Source: Streptomyces cyaneus
GTDB lineage: Bacteria; Actinomycetota; Actinomycetes; Streptomycetales; Streptomycetaceae
Direction: 5' to 3'
Length of the DNA: 64,000 nt
Assembly (NCBI RefSeq): GCF_004028635.1
Contig: NZ_ML138678.1
Coordinates: 1,054,001 to 1,118,000, forward strand
The position numbers were made by a program, and so were the translations under genes. Positions 1 through 8,765 of this stretch are shown here, piece by piece (positions within the stretch are counted from its first letter, which is position 1; each line of letters starts with the position of its first letter). The notes under the pieces are model-generated. The model was not told where the DNA came from and did no database searches. It saw only the letters and a list, made by a program, of their open reading frames with translations.

Positions 1-183
1 CCCCAGCGGGTGGGTGGGGGATCGGGATGGTGCGTCCTCAGCCTCGAACGCCGGACGGGCTGAAATGCCTGGACCGGCGCTGAGAAGTGACCGTCAGCAC
101 CGCCAGGCACAGCCCCCAGCGGGTGGGTGGGGGATCGGGATGGTGCGTCCTCAGCCTCGAACGCCGGACGGGCTGAAATGCCG
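1..183. repeat. Direct repeat of a Streptomyces intergenic element
   Basis: A block of about 70 bp starting at position 1 recurs almost exactly from position 114, a period of 113 bp. Each copy carries the phrase ACGCCGGACGGGCTGAAATG, which also occurs near 3900 and 14850. I see no convincing gene in the first 269 bases. The region lies beyond the 3' end of the leftward phosphatase gene. This phrase is a familiar dispersed repeat of Streptomyces intergenic DNA (from memory); its function is unknown. Confidence 0.75.
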
Positions 184-269
184 GGCCGGCGTCCAGAAGC
201 GCAGGCCCGGACGGGCTGGAGGATGCCGGCGGGTGGGTGATGGCTGCACGTGGCCTGTGTCGGGTCGGG

Positions 270-1451
270 TCAGCGGGTTGTTGTCGTTGTCGTTGGGCCC
301 TCGCGGCAGATCAGTAGGAGGGCTCTGTCGTCGTTGACGTCTCTCGCTACCGCTTCGATGAGGTGCCAGGCGGCTCCGTGGAAGCCGCCGGCGACGTAGC
401 GGTCGGCCTCGCCGGTGAGGCGGTCGATGCCCTCGACGATGTCGCGGTCGGACGTTTCGACCAGGCCGTCCGTGAAGAGCATCAGCACGTCGCCGGGGCG
501 GAGCGTGCCCTTCACGGGGTCGAACTGGGCGCCGTCGTATACGCCGAGGAGGGGGCCCTCTGCTGCCTTCTCCTCCCAGCGGCCGCTGCCCGCGCTCAGC
601 TGCAGGCCCGGCGGGTGGCCCGCCGAGTAGAGCTCGTAGTCGCCCGAGTCCAGGTCCAGGACCAGGTGGATCGAGGTGGCGAAGCCCTCGTCCCAGTCCT
701 GGCGGAGCAGGTAGCCGTTGGCCGCCGGCAGGAACGCGTGCGGGGGCAGGCTGCCCAGGAGGCCGCCGAACGCGCCCGACAACAGCAACGCCCGGGAGCC
801 CGCGTCCATGCCCTTGCCGGAGACGTCCGTGAGGACGACCTCCAGGGTGCGGCCGCCGTTGGTGCGGGCCGCCACCACGAAGTCGCCGGAGAAGGACTGG
901 CCGCCCGCCGGGCGCAGCGCCATCTCGCGATGCCAGCCGTGCGGCAGGCTCGGCAGCTTGCTCTGGACGCGGATGCGTTCGCGCAGGTCGAAGAGCATCG
1001 TGCCGCCGCGCCGCCACGGCACGCCCACCCTGCTGCGGAACTGCGCGATGAGCAGGCCGAAGAAGCCGCAGGCGGCTACGACGAGGACCACGCCCGGGGT
1101 GACGCGGGACGGGCCCTCCGTGTACGGGCCGAGCTGCACCGACTCCACGATCAGGGCCGTGGCCGCCGCCGCGTACAGGCCCAGCAGGCTCGCCGGGCGC
1201 AGCAGCAGGCCGCCCGCCACGATGGGGAGGACCAGCGCGGCCGGGGAGAACCACACCGGGTTGGCCATCGTCACGGCACAGATCAGGGGGACTGTGAGGA
1301 GCAGGCCGGCGAGTGCGATCCAGTCCGAGCCGTCGCCGCGGAAGTAGTCCACCGCGCTTCTGCGCACGCCGACGCGGACCCGGTGCCACCACATCTTCAA
1401 CCGGGCCGTGAACGTCTCGGCCGCCGTGCGCCGCTCTCGTCCTGCTGCCAT
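270..1451 (-). CDS. Membrane-anchored SpoIIE-family (PP2C) serine phosphatase
   Basis: A 393-residue protein with a hydrophobic N-terminal half (about residues 44-138, several membrane segments) and a C-terminal PPM/SpoIIE phosphatase domain (about 170-385). Metal-binding and signature motifs are visible: SGD near 188-190, DVSGKG at 209-214, GHPPG at 279-283 and FTDGL at 326-330. Such enzymes dephosphorylate anti-anti-sigma factors in Streptomyces partner-switching pathways; that role is inferred, since no anti-sigma partner lies nearby. No PAS, GAF or kinase domain is fused to it. The start is an ATG preceded by a purine-poor region, so an alternative start cannot be excluded. It is divergent from the acetyltransferase gene on its right. 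Confidence 0.9.
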   Translation of the reverse strand: MAAGRERRTAAETFTARLKMWWHRVRVGVRRSAVDYFRGDGSDWIALAGLLLTVPLICAVTMANPVWFSPAALVLPIVAGGLLLRPASLLGLYAAAATALIVESVQLGPYTEGPSRVTPGVVLVVAACGFFGLLIAQFRSRVGVPWRRGGTMLFDLRERIRVQSKLPSLPHGWHREMALRPAGGQSFSGDFVVAARTNGGRTLEVVLTDVSGKGMDAGSRALLLSGAFGGLLGSLPPHAFLPAANGYLLRQDWDEGFATSIHLVLDLDSGDYELYSAGHPPGLQLSAGSGRWEEKAAEGPLLGVYDGAQFDPVKGTLRPGDVLMLFTDGLVETSDRDIVEGIDRLTGEADRYVAGGFHGAAWHLIEAVARDVNDDRALLLICREGPTTTTTTR

Positions 1452-1613
1452 TAGTTCGGGACCCTATCCATCGGACCAGCTGCTTGGCACGGGAGGTCCC
1501 ACTTGTCCCCCGTCCGAGGTTCAACTTCACAGTGAACTTCACGGAAAGCCGTCCCGCCGCCGCCAACGAGAAATTCCCTCGCTCGTCCCGCAATGCCCTG
1601 GTAGGCATGGTTC

Positions 1614-2906
1614 ATGGCGAATGACAGTGCGAGCCACCCCGGGTACTCCGGGTACTCCGGGTACTCCGGGCACTCCGGGCCTCCCGAGCTGCGGGTGCTG
1701 CGGCAGGGGGAGTGGGACATCTGGTACGACACTCTGATCCGCGCCTTCGGCGGGGTTCCGGAGTCGTCCGAGGAGCGGGAGTTGTGGGACTCGCTCACCG
1801 AGTTCGACCGTTCCATCGGCGCCTGGGACGGGGACGCCTGTGTGGGCACGGCGGGCACGTTCAGCTTCCGGCTGACCGTGCCGGGCGGCGCCTCGGTGCC
1901 CGCGGCCGGCGTCACGATGGTCAGCGTCGCCGCCACGCACCGCCGGCGCGGTGTCCTGACGTCGATGATGCGGCGGCAGCTGGACGATGTGCGTGAATGG
2001 GGCCGGCCGCTGGCCCTGCTGACCGCCTCCGAGCCGGAGATCTACGGCCGGTTCGGGTACGGCGTCGGCACCTTCCATGTGAACGCCGAGATCGACACGA
2101 CCCGCGTCCGGCTGTCCGTGCCGCCCGGCACCGATGACGTACGTCTGCGGTACGCCGTACCGGCCGACGTCCTCGACGCATGCGAGGCGGTGTACGCGCG
2201 CAAGGTGTCCGGCCGGCCGGGGATGCTCGCGCGGCTGCCCGGCTGGGAGCGGCTCGGGCTGCTCGACCCGGAGAGCGAGCGGAGCGGCGGGTCGCCGTTG
2301 CAGTGCGTGGTCGCGGAACGGGACGGGGAGGTCGTCGGGTACGCGCGCTTCCACGTCAAGCCGGAGTGGGACGCCAGTGGGCCCAAGGGTGCTGTGCGTC
2401 TGCGGGACGTACAGGGCCTCGACCCGGCGGCGGAGGCCGCGCTGTGGCGGTTCCTGTTCGGCATCGACCTGACGTCCACGGTGAAGGCGTACGGGCGGCC
2501 GATGGACGAGGCGTGGCTGCACCAGGTGTCCGACATCCGGCGGTGTGCGCTCCGGGTGCGGGACTCGTTGCACGTACGGCTGGTGGACGTCGGGGCGGCG
2601 CTTCAGGCGCGGACGTATCAGGCGCCGGTGGACGTGGTGTTCGAGGTCGAGGACGCCTTCTGCCCCTGGAACGCGGGGCGTTGGCGGCTGTCCGGGGACG
2701 CCAAGGGCGCGTCGTGCGAGCGTACGACGGACGCGGCGGATCTGGCTTTGTCCGTACGGGAGTTGGGCGCGGCCTATCTCGGGGGCGTGAGCCTGGGTGC
2801 GCTGGGTGCGGCGGGGCGGGTGCGGGAGCTGCGGCAGGGGGCGCTGGCGGAGGCGTCGGTGGGGTTTGCTTCGGCTGTGGCGCCGTGGTTGCCGCATGGG
2901 TTCTGA
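1614..2906 (+). CDS. Eis-like GNAT N-acetyltransferase
   Basis: A 430-residue protein of the length and layout of the Eis family: an N-terminal GNAT domain, a second degenerate GNAT domain and a C-terminal sterol-carrier-like domain. The acetyl-CoA-binding stretch VAATHRRRGVLTSMMRRQL lies at about residues 104-122. The C-terminus ends in a hydrophobic residue as in Eis, where the terminal carboxylate is catalytic (family knowledge). The substrate is unknown; Eis proteins acetylate amines, including aminoglycosides. Residues 9-22 are a low-complexity Gly-Tyr-Ser repeat encoded by 9-bp units (1639-1683), upstream of the conserved domain. It converges with the DNA glycosylase gene. Confidence 0.88.
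   Translation: MANDSASHPGYSGYSGYSGHSGPPELRVLRQGEWDIWYDTLIRAFGGVPESSEERELWDSLTEFDRSIGAWDGDACVGTAGTFSFRLTVPGGASVPAAGVTMVSVAATHRRRGVLTSMMRRQLDDVREWGRPLALLTASEPEIYGRFGYGVGTFHVNAEIDTTRVRLSVPPGTDDVRLRYAVPADVLDACEAVYARKVSGRPGMLARLPGWERLGLLDPESERSGGSPLQCVVAERDGEVVGYARFHVKPEWDASGPKGAVRLRDVQGLDPAAEAALWRFLFGIDLTSTVKAYGRPMDEAWLHQVSDIRRCALRVRDSLHVRLVDVGAALQARTYQAPVDVVFEVEDAFCPWNAGRWRLSGDAKGASCERTTDAADLALSVRELGAAYLGGVSLGALGAAGRVRELRQGALAEASVGFASAVAPWLPHGF
1639..1683. repeat. 9-bp tandem repeat in the acetyltransferase 5' end
   Basis: Five consecutive 9-bp units: CCGGGTACT three times, then CCGGGCACT and CCGGGCCTC. They are in frame and encode a Gly-Tyr-Ser tripeptide repeat just after the start of the acetyltransferase. 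Confidence 0.9.
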
Positions 2907-2954
2907 TGCGCGCCGCGGGTCGGACGGCCGGTCTGAGAGGTCGGCCGACCCTGC

Positions 2955-3764
2955 CTACGGTGTCTGGCAGTTCGGGCACCAGAAGAGGTTGCGGGCGGCG
3001 AGGTCGGCGGTGCGGATCTCGCCGTCGCAGATGTGGCAGGGCAGGTTCCCCCGGCGGTAGACGTAGACCTCGCCGCCGTGGTCGTCGACGCGCGGTGGGC
3101 GGCCCATCGCGTCCGGGGTGTGCTCCGGGCGGACCGTGTCGATGCGGTTGTTGCGTACGCCCTCGCGCATGAGGTCGACGAGGTCTGTCCAGATGGCGTC
3201 CCACTGGGTGGGGGTGATGTCCTTGCCCGCACGGTAGGGGTCGATGCCGTGCCGGAAGAGGACCTCTGCGCGGTAGACGTTTCCTACGCCCGCGATGACC
3301 TTCTGGTCCATGAGCAGGGCGGCGATGGTCGTACGGCTGCGGGAGATCCGTCGGTATGCCTGGTGCGGGTCTGCGTCCTCGCGGAGGGGGTCGGGGCCGA
3401 GGCGGTCGTGTATCGCCTGCTTCTCGGGGTGCGTGATCAGGGCGCAGGTGGTGGGGCCGCGGAGGTCGACGTATGCGGTGTTGTTCGCGAGGCGGAGGCG
3501 GACGGTGTCGGTGGGTGGGGGTGCGGGGGTGTCGCCGAAGTTGACCTTGCCGAAGAGGCCGAGGTGGATGTGGATCCAGTCGGTGGCTCGGAAGCCCAGG
3601 AAGAGGTGTTTGCCGTGGGCTTCGGTGTGGGTGAGTTCTGCGCCGGTGAGGAGTTGTGCGGCGGCTGAGAACTTGCCCTGGGGGCTGGTGACGTGGGGGG
3701 TTGTGCCGAGGAATGCGGCGGCGTAGTCCTGGGCCAGCCGGTGGATGGTGTGGCCCTCGGGCAC
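2955..3764 (-). CDS. Fpg/Nei-family DNA glycosylase (endonuclease VIII-like)
   Basis: A 269-residue bifunctional DNA glycosylase/AP lyase of base-excision repair. The mature N-terminus begins Pro-Glu-Gly-His, the catalytic Pro and Glu of the Fpg/Nei fold. A helix-two-turn-helix region follows in the middle. The C-terminus holds a zinc finger with cysteines in CxxC-x16-CxxC arrangement (CHIC and CPNC) at about residues 243-265. The PEGHTI start favours Nei-type rather than MutM-type activity, so oxidised pyrimidines are the likely substrate (inference). It lies 235 bp downstream of rpiB on the same strand, as nei2 does in mycobacteria. Confidence 0.92.
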   Translation of the reverse strand: MPEGHTIHRLAQDYAAAFLGTTPHVTSPQGKFSAAAQLLTGAELTHTEAHGKHLFLGFRATDWIHIHLGLFGKVNFGDTPAPPPTDTVRLRLANNTAYVDLRGPTTCALITHPEKQAIHDRLGPDPLREDADPHQAYRRISRSRTTIAALLMDQKVIAGVGNVYRAEVLFRHGIDPYRAGKDITPTQWDAIWTDLVDLMREGVRNNRIDTVRPEHTPDAMGRPPRVDDHGGEVYVYRRGNLPCHICDGEIRTADLAARNLFWCPNCQTP

Positions 3765-3789
3765 GGTGACTCCTTCTTTGTCTGAGGGT

Positions 3790-3990
3790 GGGTGGGGGTG
3801 GGCGGCAGGGTTTCGCCCCCGCCGCCCCTACCCTTCCCGTCCTTGAAGGGGCTCCGCCCCCTGGACCCCCATCGGCCTGAACGGCCTCGTCCTCAAACGC
3901 CGGACGGGCTGAAATGCACGGACCGGCGCTGGGAAGTGGTCGCGACGTGGAGCCCCCAGCCGGGTGGGTGGGGGCTTGGGGTGGAGGTTT
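3790..3990. repeat. Copy of the dispersed intergenic repeat
   Basis: The rpiB-nei gap contains 'cccccgccgcccctaccc', a GC-rich GGGGCTCCGCCCCC hairpin and then TCAAACGCCGGACGGGCTGAAATG. The same three parts occur in the same order at 14756-14880. No gene is seen in the gap (3765-3999). Confidence 0.7.
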
Positions 3991-3999
3991 CTTCGGGCG

Positions 4000-4485
4000 T
4001 TACTGCTGGGGGTGGTGCGGGGGGATGGGGGGCAGGTCGCCCGTCGTTTCGTAGTCCGCCAGCATGTTGATGCGGCGGGTGTGGCGCTCGTCACCCGAGT
4101 AGGGGGTGCTGAGGAAGGTCTCCACGAACTTCGTCGCCTCGTCCTGCGTATGCATGCGCGCACCCACCGCGACGACGTTCGCGTTGTTGTGCTGGCGGCC
4201 CAGCGACGCCGTCTCCTCGCTCCAGGCCAACGCCGCGCGGACGCCCTTCACCTTGTTCGCGGCGATCTGCTCGCCGTTGCCCGAGCCGCCGATCACGATG
4301 CCGAGGGAGTCGGGGTCCGCGGCCGTCTTCTCCGCCGCGCGGAGGCAGAAGGGCGGGTAGTCGTCCTGGGCGTCGTAGATGTGGGGGCCGCAGTCGACCG
4401 GGTCGTGGCCCGCCGCCCTGAGCCACTCGACGAGGTGGTTCTTGAGTTCGAAGCCCGCATGGTCGGAGCCGAGATACACGCGCAT
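4000..4485 (-). CDS. rpiB: Ribose-5-phosphate isomerase B
   Basis: A 161-residue enzyme interconverting ribose 5-phosphate and ribulose 5-phosphate in the pentose phosphate pathway. The N-terminus MRVYLGSDHAGFELK, the anion-hole motif GGSGNGEQIAANK (about 66-78) and RQHNNANVVAVGAR (about 97-110) are diagnostic of LacAB/RpiB. The glutamate after GSGNG takes the place of the cysteine base of other RpiB proteins, as in the M. tuberculosis enzyme (family knowledge). The length matches actinobacterial RpiB. The neighbouring nei-like gene continues on the same strand, and the permease gene to the right is divergent. Confidence 0.95.
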   Translation of the reverse strand: MRVYLGSDHAGFELKNHLVEWLRAAGHDPVDCGPHIYDAQDDYPPFCLRAAEKTAADPDSLGIVIGGSGNGEQIAANKVKGVRAALAWSEETASLGRQHNNANVVAVGARMHTQDEATKFVETFLSTPYSGDERHTRRINMLADYETTGDLPPIPPHHPQQ

Positions 4486-4702
4486 GGAACGAGTGTGACA
4501 CGGCTGTTTCGGGGCAGCAGCGTCGGGTGTCGACCGGGTTAATTGTGACGCATGCCATGGAAGCTCAAGGGAACCTCAAGTAACAATCACGAATCAAAGG
4601 TTCCCGAATCTGTTCTCCTCGGATTCACTGGTCCGACTCGTACGCCGCTCCACTACCGCTCGTACGAGAACCGCTCCCCACGGCTCAAAGGAAATCCGTT
4701 CC

Positions 4703-6169
4703 ATGACTTCGCAGCCGACTCAGAAGACGGCCGGACCGGCCGCCGGCGGCCACGGCCTACAGGCCGGACTCAAGAACCGCCATCTGTCCATGATCGCCAT
4801 CGGTGGCGTCATCGGCGCCGGACTGTTCGTTGGGTCCAGCTCCGGTATCGCCACCGCCGGCCCCGGCATTCTCCTGTCCTACGCCCTCGTCGGCACGCTC
4901 GTGGTGCTGGTGATGCGGATGCTCGGTGAGATGTCCGCCGCCAACCCGACGTCCGGGTCGTTCTCCGCCCACGCCGACCGGGCGCTCGGGCCCTGGGCCG
5001 GTTTCTCCATCGGCTGGCTGTACTGGTTCTTCTGGGTGGTCGTGCTGGCGGTCGAGGCGACCGCCGGTGCGGAGATCCTCGAGGGCTGGATCCCGTCCGT
5101 CCCGCAGTGGGGCTGGGCGCTGATAGTGATGGTGGTGCTGACCGCCACCAACCTCGTCTCCGTCGGGTCGTACGGCGAGTTCGAGTTCTGGTTCGCGGGC
5201 ATCAAGGTCGTCGCGATCGCCGCGTTCATCGTCGTCGGCGGACTGGCCGTGTTCGGGCTGCTGCCGGGCGTCGACAGCGACCAGGCCGGGCTGGCGAATC
5301 TGACCGACCACGGCGGCTTCCTGCCCCACGGCGCCGGCGCCATCCTCACCGGTGTGCTGCTCGTCGTCTTCTCCTTCATGGGCAGTGAGATCGCCACCCT
5401 CGCCGCCGGTGAGTCCGAGAACCCGCAGCGTGCCGTCACCAAGGCCACCAACAGCATCATCTGGCGGGTCGCCGTCTTCTACCTCGGCTCGATCTTCGTC
5501 GTGGTGGCCCTGCTGCCCTGGGACAGCAAGGCCATCGCCGACAAGGGCAGTTACGTCGCCGCGCTGGACTCGCTCGGCATCGCGCACGCCGGTCAGATCA
5601 TGAACTTCATCGTGCTGACCTCGGTGCTGTCCTGTCTCAACTCCGGCCTCTACACCGCCTCCCGCATGGCCTTCTCGCTCGGCCAGCGCGGGGACGCGCC
5701 GAAGGCCTTCGCCCGCACGACCGGCAACGGCGTGCCGCGCACCGCGATCCTCGTGTCCGTCGTGTTCGGCTTCGTGGCGGTGTTCTTCAACTACAAGTTC
5801 CCGGACTCCGTCTTCCTCTTCCTGGTCAACTCCTCCGGTGCGGTCGCGCTGTTCGTCTGGCTGGTGATCTGCTTCTCGCAGCTGCGCATGCGGAAGATCA
5901 TCCAGGCCGAGGCGCCGGAGAAGCTGGTCGTGAAGATGTGGCTGTACCCGTATCTGACCTGGGCGACGGCCGCGCTGATCGTGTTCGTGCTCGGCTACAT
6001 GCTGACCGACACCGAGCACGACGGGCGCACGACCGTGCTGCTGTCGCTGCTGGTGGCGGCGGTCGTGCTGGTCATCGCCTTCGTGAAGGAGAAGGTCGGC
6101 TTCGGGCGCGCGGCGGGTGCCGGGGCGGCTGCCTCGGATACGGCGCGCGACGAGGTCAAGACTGGCTGA
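4703..6169 (+). CDS. APC-family amino acid permease (GABA permease type)
   Basis: A 488-residue, 12-helix amino acid permease. The signature LKNRHLSMIAIGGVIGAGLF starts near residue 24, and FEFWFAGIKV and GESENPQRAV follow in the positions expected for the AAT/GabP branch. An AAAGGAAAT ribosome-binding site precedes the ATG. The substrate cannot be told from sequence. It is a close paralogue of the permease at 17321, with the same N-terminal signature and many shared blocks. It stands alone, divergent from rpiB and converging with the kinase gene across a strong hairpin. Confidence 0.92.
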   Translation: MTSQPTQKTAGPAAGGHGLQAGLKNRHLSMIAIGGVIGAGLFVGSSSGIATAGPGILLSYALVGTLVVLVMRMLGEMSAANPTSGSFSAHADRALGPWAGFSIGWLYWFFWVVVLAVEATAGAEILEGWIPSVPQWGWALIVMVVLTATNLVSVGSYGEFEFWFAGIKVVAIAAFIVVGGLAVFGLLPGVDSDQAGLANLTDHGGFLPHGAGAILTGVLLVVFSFMGSEIATLAAGESENPQRAVTKATNSIIWRVAVFYLGSIFVVVALLPWDSKAIADKGSYVAALDSLGIAHAGQIMNFIVLTSVLSCLNSGLYTASRMAFSLGQRGDAPKAFARTTGNGVPRTAILVSVVFGFVAVFFNYKFPDSVFLFLVNSSGAVALFVWLVICFSQLRMRKIIQAEAPEKLVVKMWLYPYLTWATAALIVFVLGYMLTDTEHDGRTTVLLSLLVAAVVLVIAFVKEKVGFGRAAGAGAAASDTARDEVKTG

Positions 6170-6237
6170 ATACGGCTCCGTGGCTGAGAGTCTCGTGGAC
6201 TGATCGCCATAGTCGTTCCTGGCCGTCCTGGTCTGGT

Positions 6238-6273
6238 GGGCCCTGAGGTGCGTGCTTACGCCCCTCAGGGCCC
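6238..6273. terminator. Bidirectional hairpin between permease and kinase
   Basis: GGGCCCTGAGG (6238-6248) and CCTCAGGGCCC (6263-6273) form a perfect 11-bp stem with a 14-nt loop in the convergent gap. There is no long T-run, as is usual in Streptomyces. Confidence 0.75.
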
Positions 6274-6311
6274 GACCCATGTTCCGGCCCGAGTTCGGCG
6301 CCCATGTGCTG

Positions 6312-8678
6312 TCACAGCACTGTGAAGCTGTCCCTCACCTTCTCGTAGGTGCTGAGAGCCTGTGCCTCGATGTCCGGCTGGTACCACGTGTTGATCTGGT
6401 ACGACTTGCCGTCCACGGTGAAGCCCAGCAGCTGGGCGTGCCAGGGGTCGCCCTGGAGGGTGAAGGTGTACTCCCAGACGACCGCCGGGTGCCCGCGGAA
6501 CGTCGTCCGCTCCAGGCGGATCTTGCGGTACTGGCCCTGCTGGGCGTTCTCCTCCGACTTGGTCCAGGAGTCCATCAAGTCGTCGCGGGCCAGGGACGAC
6601 TTGGCGGCGAGTTCCTGTTTGGCGTCCGGTGAGGTGTAGTGCACCTCCGAACCCGTCTTGACGTCCCGCCGCCAGCCCTCGGGCGGCACCCACGCGAACC
6701 CGCCCGCCTCCCGGCGCGCTCCGGGCGGCAGGCTCTGCGGTCTCGATGTGCCCTCGACCGTGGAGGACGGGGTGCCGCCCGGGGAAGACGCGGCCGTGGA
6801 TGGTGGTGATGGTGAGGATCCGGCCTGACTGTCCTTCGGCGAACCGGAGTTGGTCGCCAGGACGACCGCCACGACAGCGCCCGCTGCGACGATTCCGACG
6901 GCGGCGACGATCGGGCTACGGCGCCGCCCGCGCCGGGGTTCGGCCGGCACCGCGGGGCCGGGGAGCTCGCCGGGCGGCATGGCGCTGTGAGAGTGGGAAC
7001 CGGCGGGCACGGGGCCTGGTCCGGGGGCCGGGGCCGGCCGCCGCTCGGTCACCGCTTCCGAGCGCGCCAGGGAGACGCCGGCGCGGCGGGGTACGGCGCC
7101 GCGGGAGTTGCTGGTCGGGGTTGCCGAGCGCGGCTCCGAACGGGGCTCGGAGGCGAGTTCGGTGGAGGAGTTGGGGGGTCGGTGGGGCTCGCCGGCCGGG
7201 GTGCGGTGGATCTCGGGCGCGGGAGTGGGAGTGGGAGTGGGCGCGGTGTCTCGCCGGGTGCCAGGGGTGGTGTTTCGTACGTCCTCGGTTCGTACGTCCT
7301 CGCTTTGTACTTCCTCGCTTTGTACGTCCTCGGTCGGAGCTGGAGGCTGTGGCGGTATCGCGTCGCGTATGTCGTCCGGCTGCCGGGGATCTGGTCGGGC
7401 CGGGACGCGGGAGGCCTCCAGAAAGGCGGGGGTGGGCGGCAGCATCGGCTCAGGCCCATGGGGAGGTGATGGAGCGGGTTCAGGCGCAGGGTCACGGGCG
7501 GGCTCGGGCTCGGACTCGGACTCGGACTCGGACGCCGAACCAGTCACACTCCCCGCAGGCACCGCAGGCACCGCAGACCCCGCACCCAAGCGCCCAGGGC
7601 CAGCCGCACTCCCCGCCTCCCCCAGCTCACCCGTCACCGGTGTGGACTCACCGCCCCCACCGCCCCGCTCTCCGACCTCCTCCCAGGGCACCCCTCCCCC
7701 GACCACCGGCATCGTCGGCGTAGGCACCGGGAACGCCACCGGCTGCAGTGCCGTCTCCAGGTCGTCCAGGCCGGGGCGGATCGACGGGTCCTTCTCCAGC
7801 AGGGCGGCGAGGATGGCCCGCAACGGGCCTGCTGTCGGGGGGAGTTCGGGCTCCTCGTACAGGACCGCGTGCAGGGTTGCGAGGGTCGTGTCCCGGGAGA
7901 ACGGGGAGCGGCCGGCGAGGGCCGCGCTCAAGGTGGCGCCCAGGGACCAGATGTCGGACGGGGGGCCCTGGGGGCGGCCGGAGATCCGTTCGGGGGCCAT
8001 GTAGTCGGGGGAGCCGACCAGCATGCCGACCATGGTGAGGGCCTTCGCGTCCTGGATCGCCGCGATGCCGAAGTCGGTCAGGACCACCCGGCCCCGCCCG
8101 CTCACCACTTCCGACTCCACCAGGACGTTGCCTGGCTTGATGTCCCGGTGGAGCACACCTCGGGCGTGGACCTGGCGCAGTGCCGCCACCAGGCCCAGGC
8201 CGATCCGGGCCGCCTCGCACGGGCCCAGTGGGCCCTCCTCGGCCATGATGCGTTCCAGGGAGCGGCCGGCCACCAACTCCATGACGATCCACAGGCGTTC
8301 GCCTTCGTCGACCACGTCGTAGACCCGTACGACATTGGGGTGGTCGATCCGCGCCGTCGCCCTCGCCTCGCGCAGGGTGCGTTCACGGCGCGTGCGTGTG
8401 TCCTCCGGGTCGAGGCCGTCGATGCGCATCTCCTTCACGGCGACCAGGCGATCGAGTATTTCGTCGACCGCTCGCCACACGCGCCCCATTCCCCCCTGGC
8501 CGATACTCTCGACCAGGCGATAGCGCCCCGTCACCAGTAAACCGGGAAGCCCACCGCTCCTCGTATTTCCCGCGCTTCCCGCGTTTCCCGCATATCCCGC
8601 GTCACCCGCATTACCCGGCAATCCGCTGCACCCCCTCTGCCGCGCCTCAGACATCCCCGACTGAAACACAATGGTCAC
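6312..8678 (-). CDS. Transmembrane eukaryotic-type Ser/Thr protein kinase (PknB-like)
   Basis: A 788-residue kinase. The catalytic domain spans about 51-315: P-loop GQGGMG at 60-65, lysine in AVKE (Lys82), HRDIKPGN at 177-184, DFG at 202-204, and APE in the activation segment. A Pro/Glu/Ser-rich juxtamembrane linker follows, a membrane helix lies near 595-615, and an extracytoplasmic domain of about 170 residues ends the protein; that domain has no PASTA repeats. Residues 19-40 are a Gly-x-Ala repeat, and the linker contains four 15-bp units (7276-7335) encoding Glu-Asp-Val-Arg-type repeats. The GTG at 8678 is an uncertain start; an ATG at 8654 is the alternative. It is divergent from the LPXTG protein gene. 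Confidence 0.9.
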   Translation of the reverse strand: MTIVFQSGMSEARQRGCSGLPGNAGDAGYAGNAGSAGNTRSGGLPGLLVTGRYRLVESIGQGGMGRVWRAVDEILDRLVAVKEMRIDGLDPEDTRTRRERTLREARATARIDHPNVVRVYDVVDEGERLWIVMELVAGRSLERIMAEEGPLGPCEAARIGLGLVAALRQVHARGVLHRDIKPGNVLVESEVVSGRGRVVLTDFGIAAIQDAKALTMVGMLVGSPDYMAPERISGRPQGPPSDIWSLGATLSAALAGRSPFSRDTTLATLHAVLYEEPELPPTAGPLRAILAALLEKDPSIRPGLDDLETALQPVAFPVPTPTMPVVGGGVPWEEVGERGGGGGESTPVTGELGEAGSAAGPGRLGAGSAVPAVPAGSVTGSASESESESEPEPARDPAPEPAPSPPHGPEPMLPPTPAFLEASRVPARPDPRQPDDIRDAIPPQPPAPTEDVQSEEVQSEDVRTEDVRNTTPGTRRDTAPTPTPTPAPEIHRTPAGEPHRPPNSSTELASEPRSEPRSATPTSNSRGAVPRRAGVSLARSEAVTERRPAPAPGPGPVPAGSHSHSAMPPGELPGPAVPAEPRRGRRRSPIVAAVGIVAAGAVVAVVLATNSGSPKDSQAGSSPSPPSTAASSPGGTPSSTVEGTSRPQSLPPGARREAGGFAWVPPEGWRRDVKTGSEVHYTSPDAKQELAAKSSLARDDLMDSWTKSEENAQQGQYRKIRLERTTFRGHPAVVWEYTFTLQGDPWHAQLLGFTVDGKSYQINTWYQPDIEAQALSTYEKVRDSFTVL
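8562..8624. repeat. 9-bp tandem repeat in the kinase 5' end
   Basis: Seven consecutive 9-bp units of the form CGCNNNNCC on the + strand. On the coding (minus) strand they give Gly-x-Ala tripeptides (G-N-A, G-D-A, G-Y-A, G-N-A, G-S-A and flanking variants) before the kinase domain. Confidence 0.85.
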
Positions 8679-8765
8679 ACTTCATGCGGTAACAGCATAG
8701 TGCGGAGAAATCTTGTGGTAGCTCTTCAAGTACTGCGAATTCAGGCGCAGGCAAGGGGGACGAAC

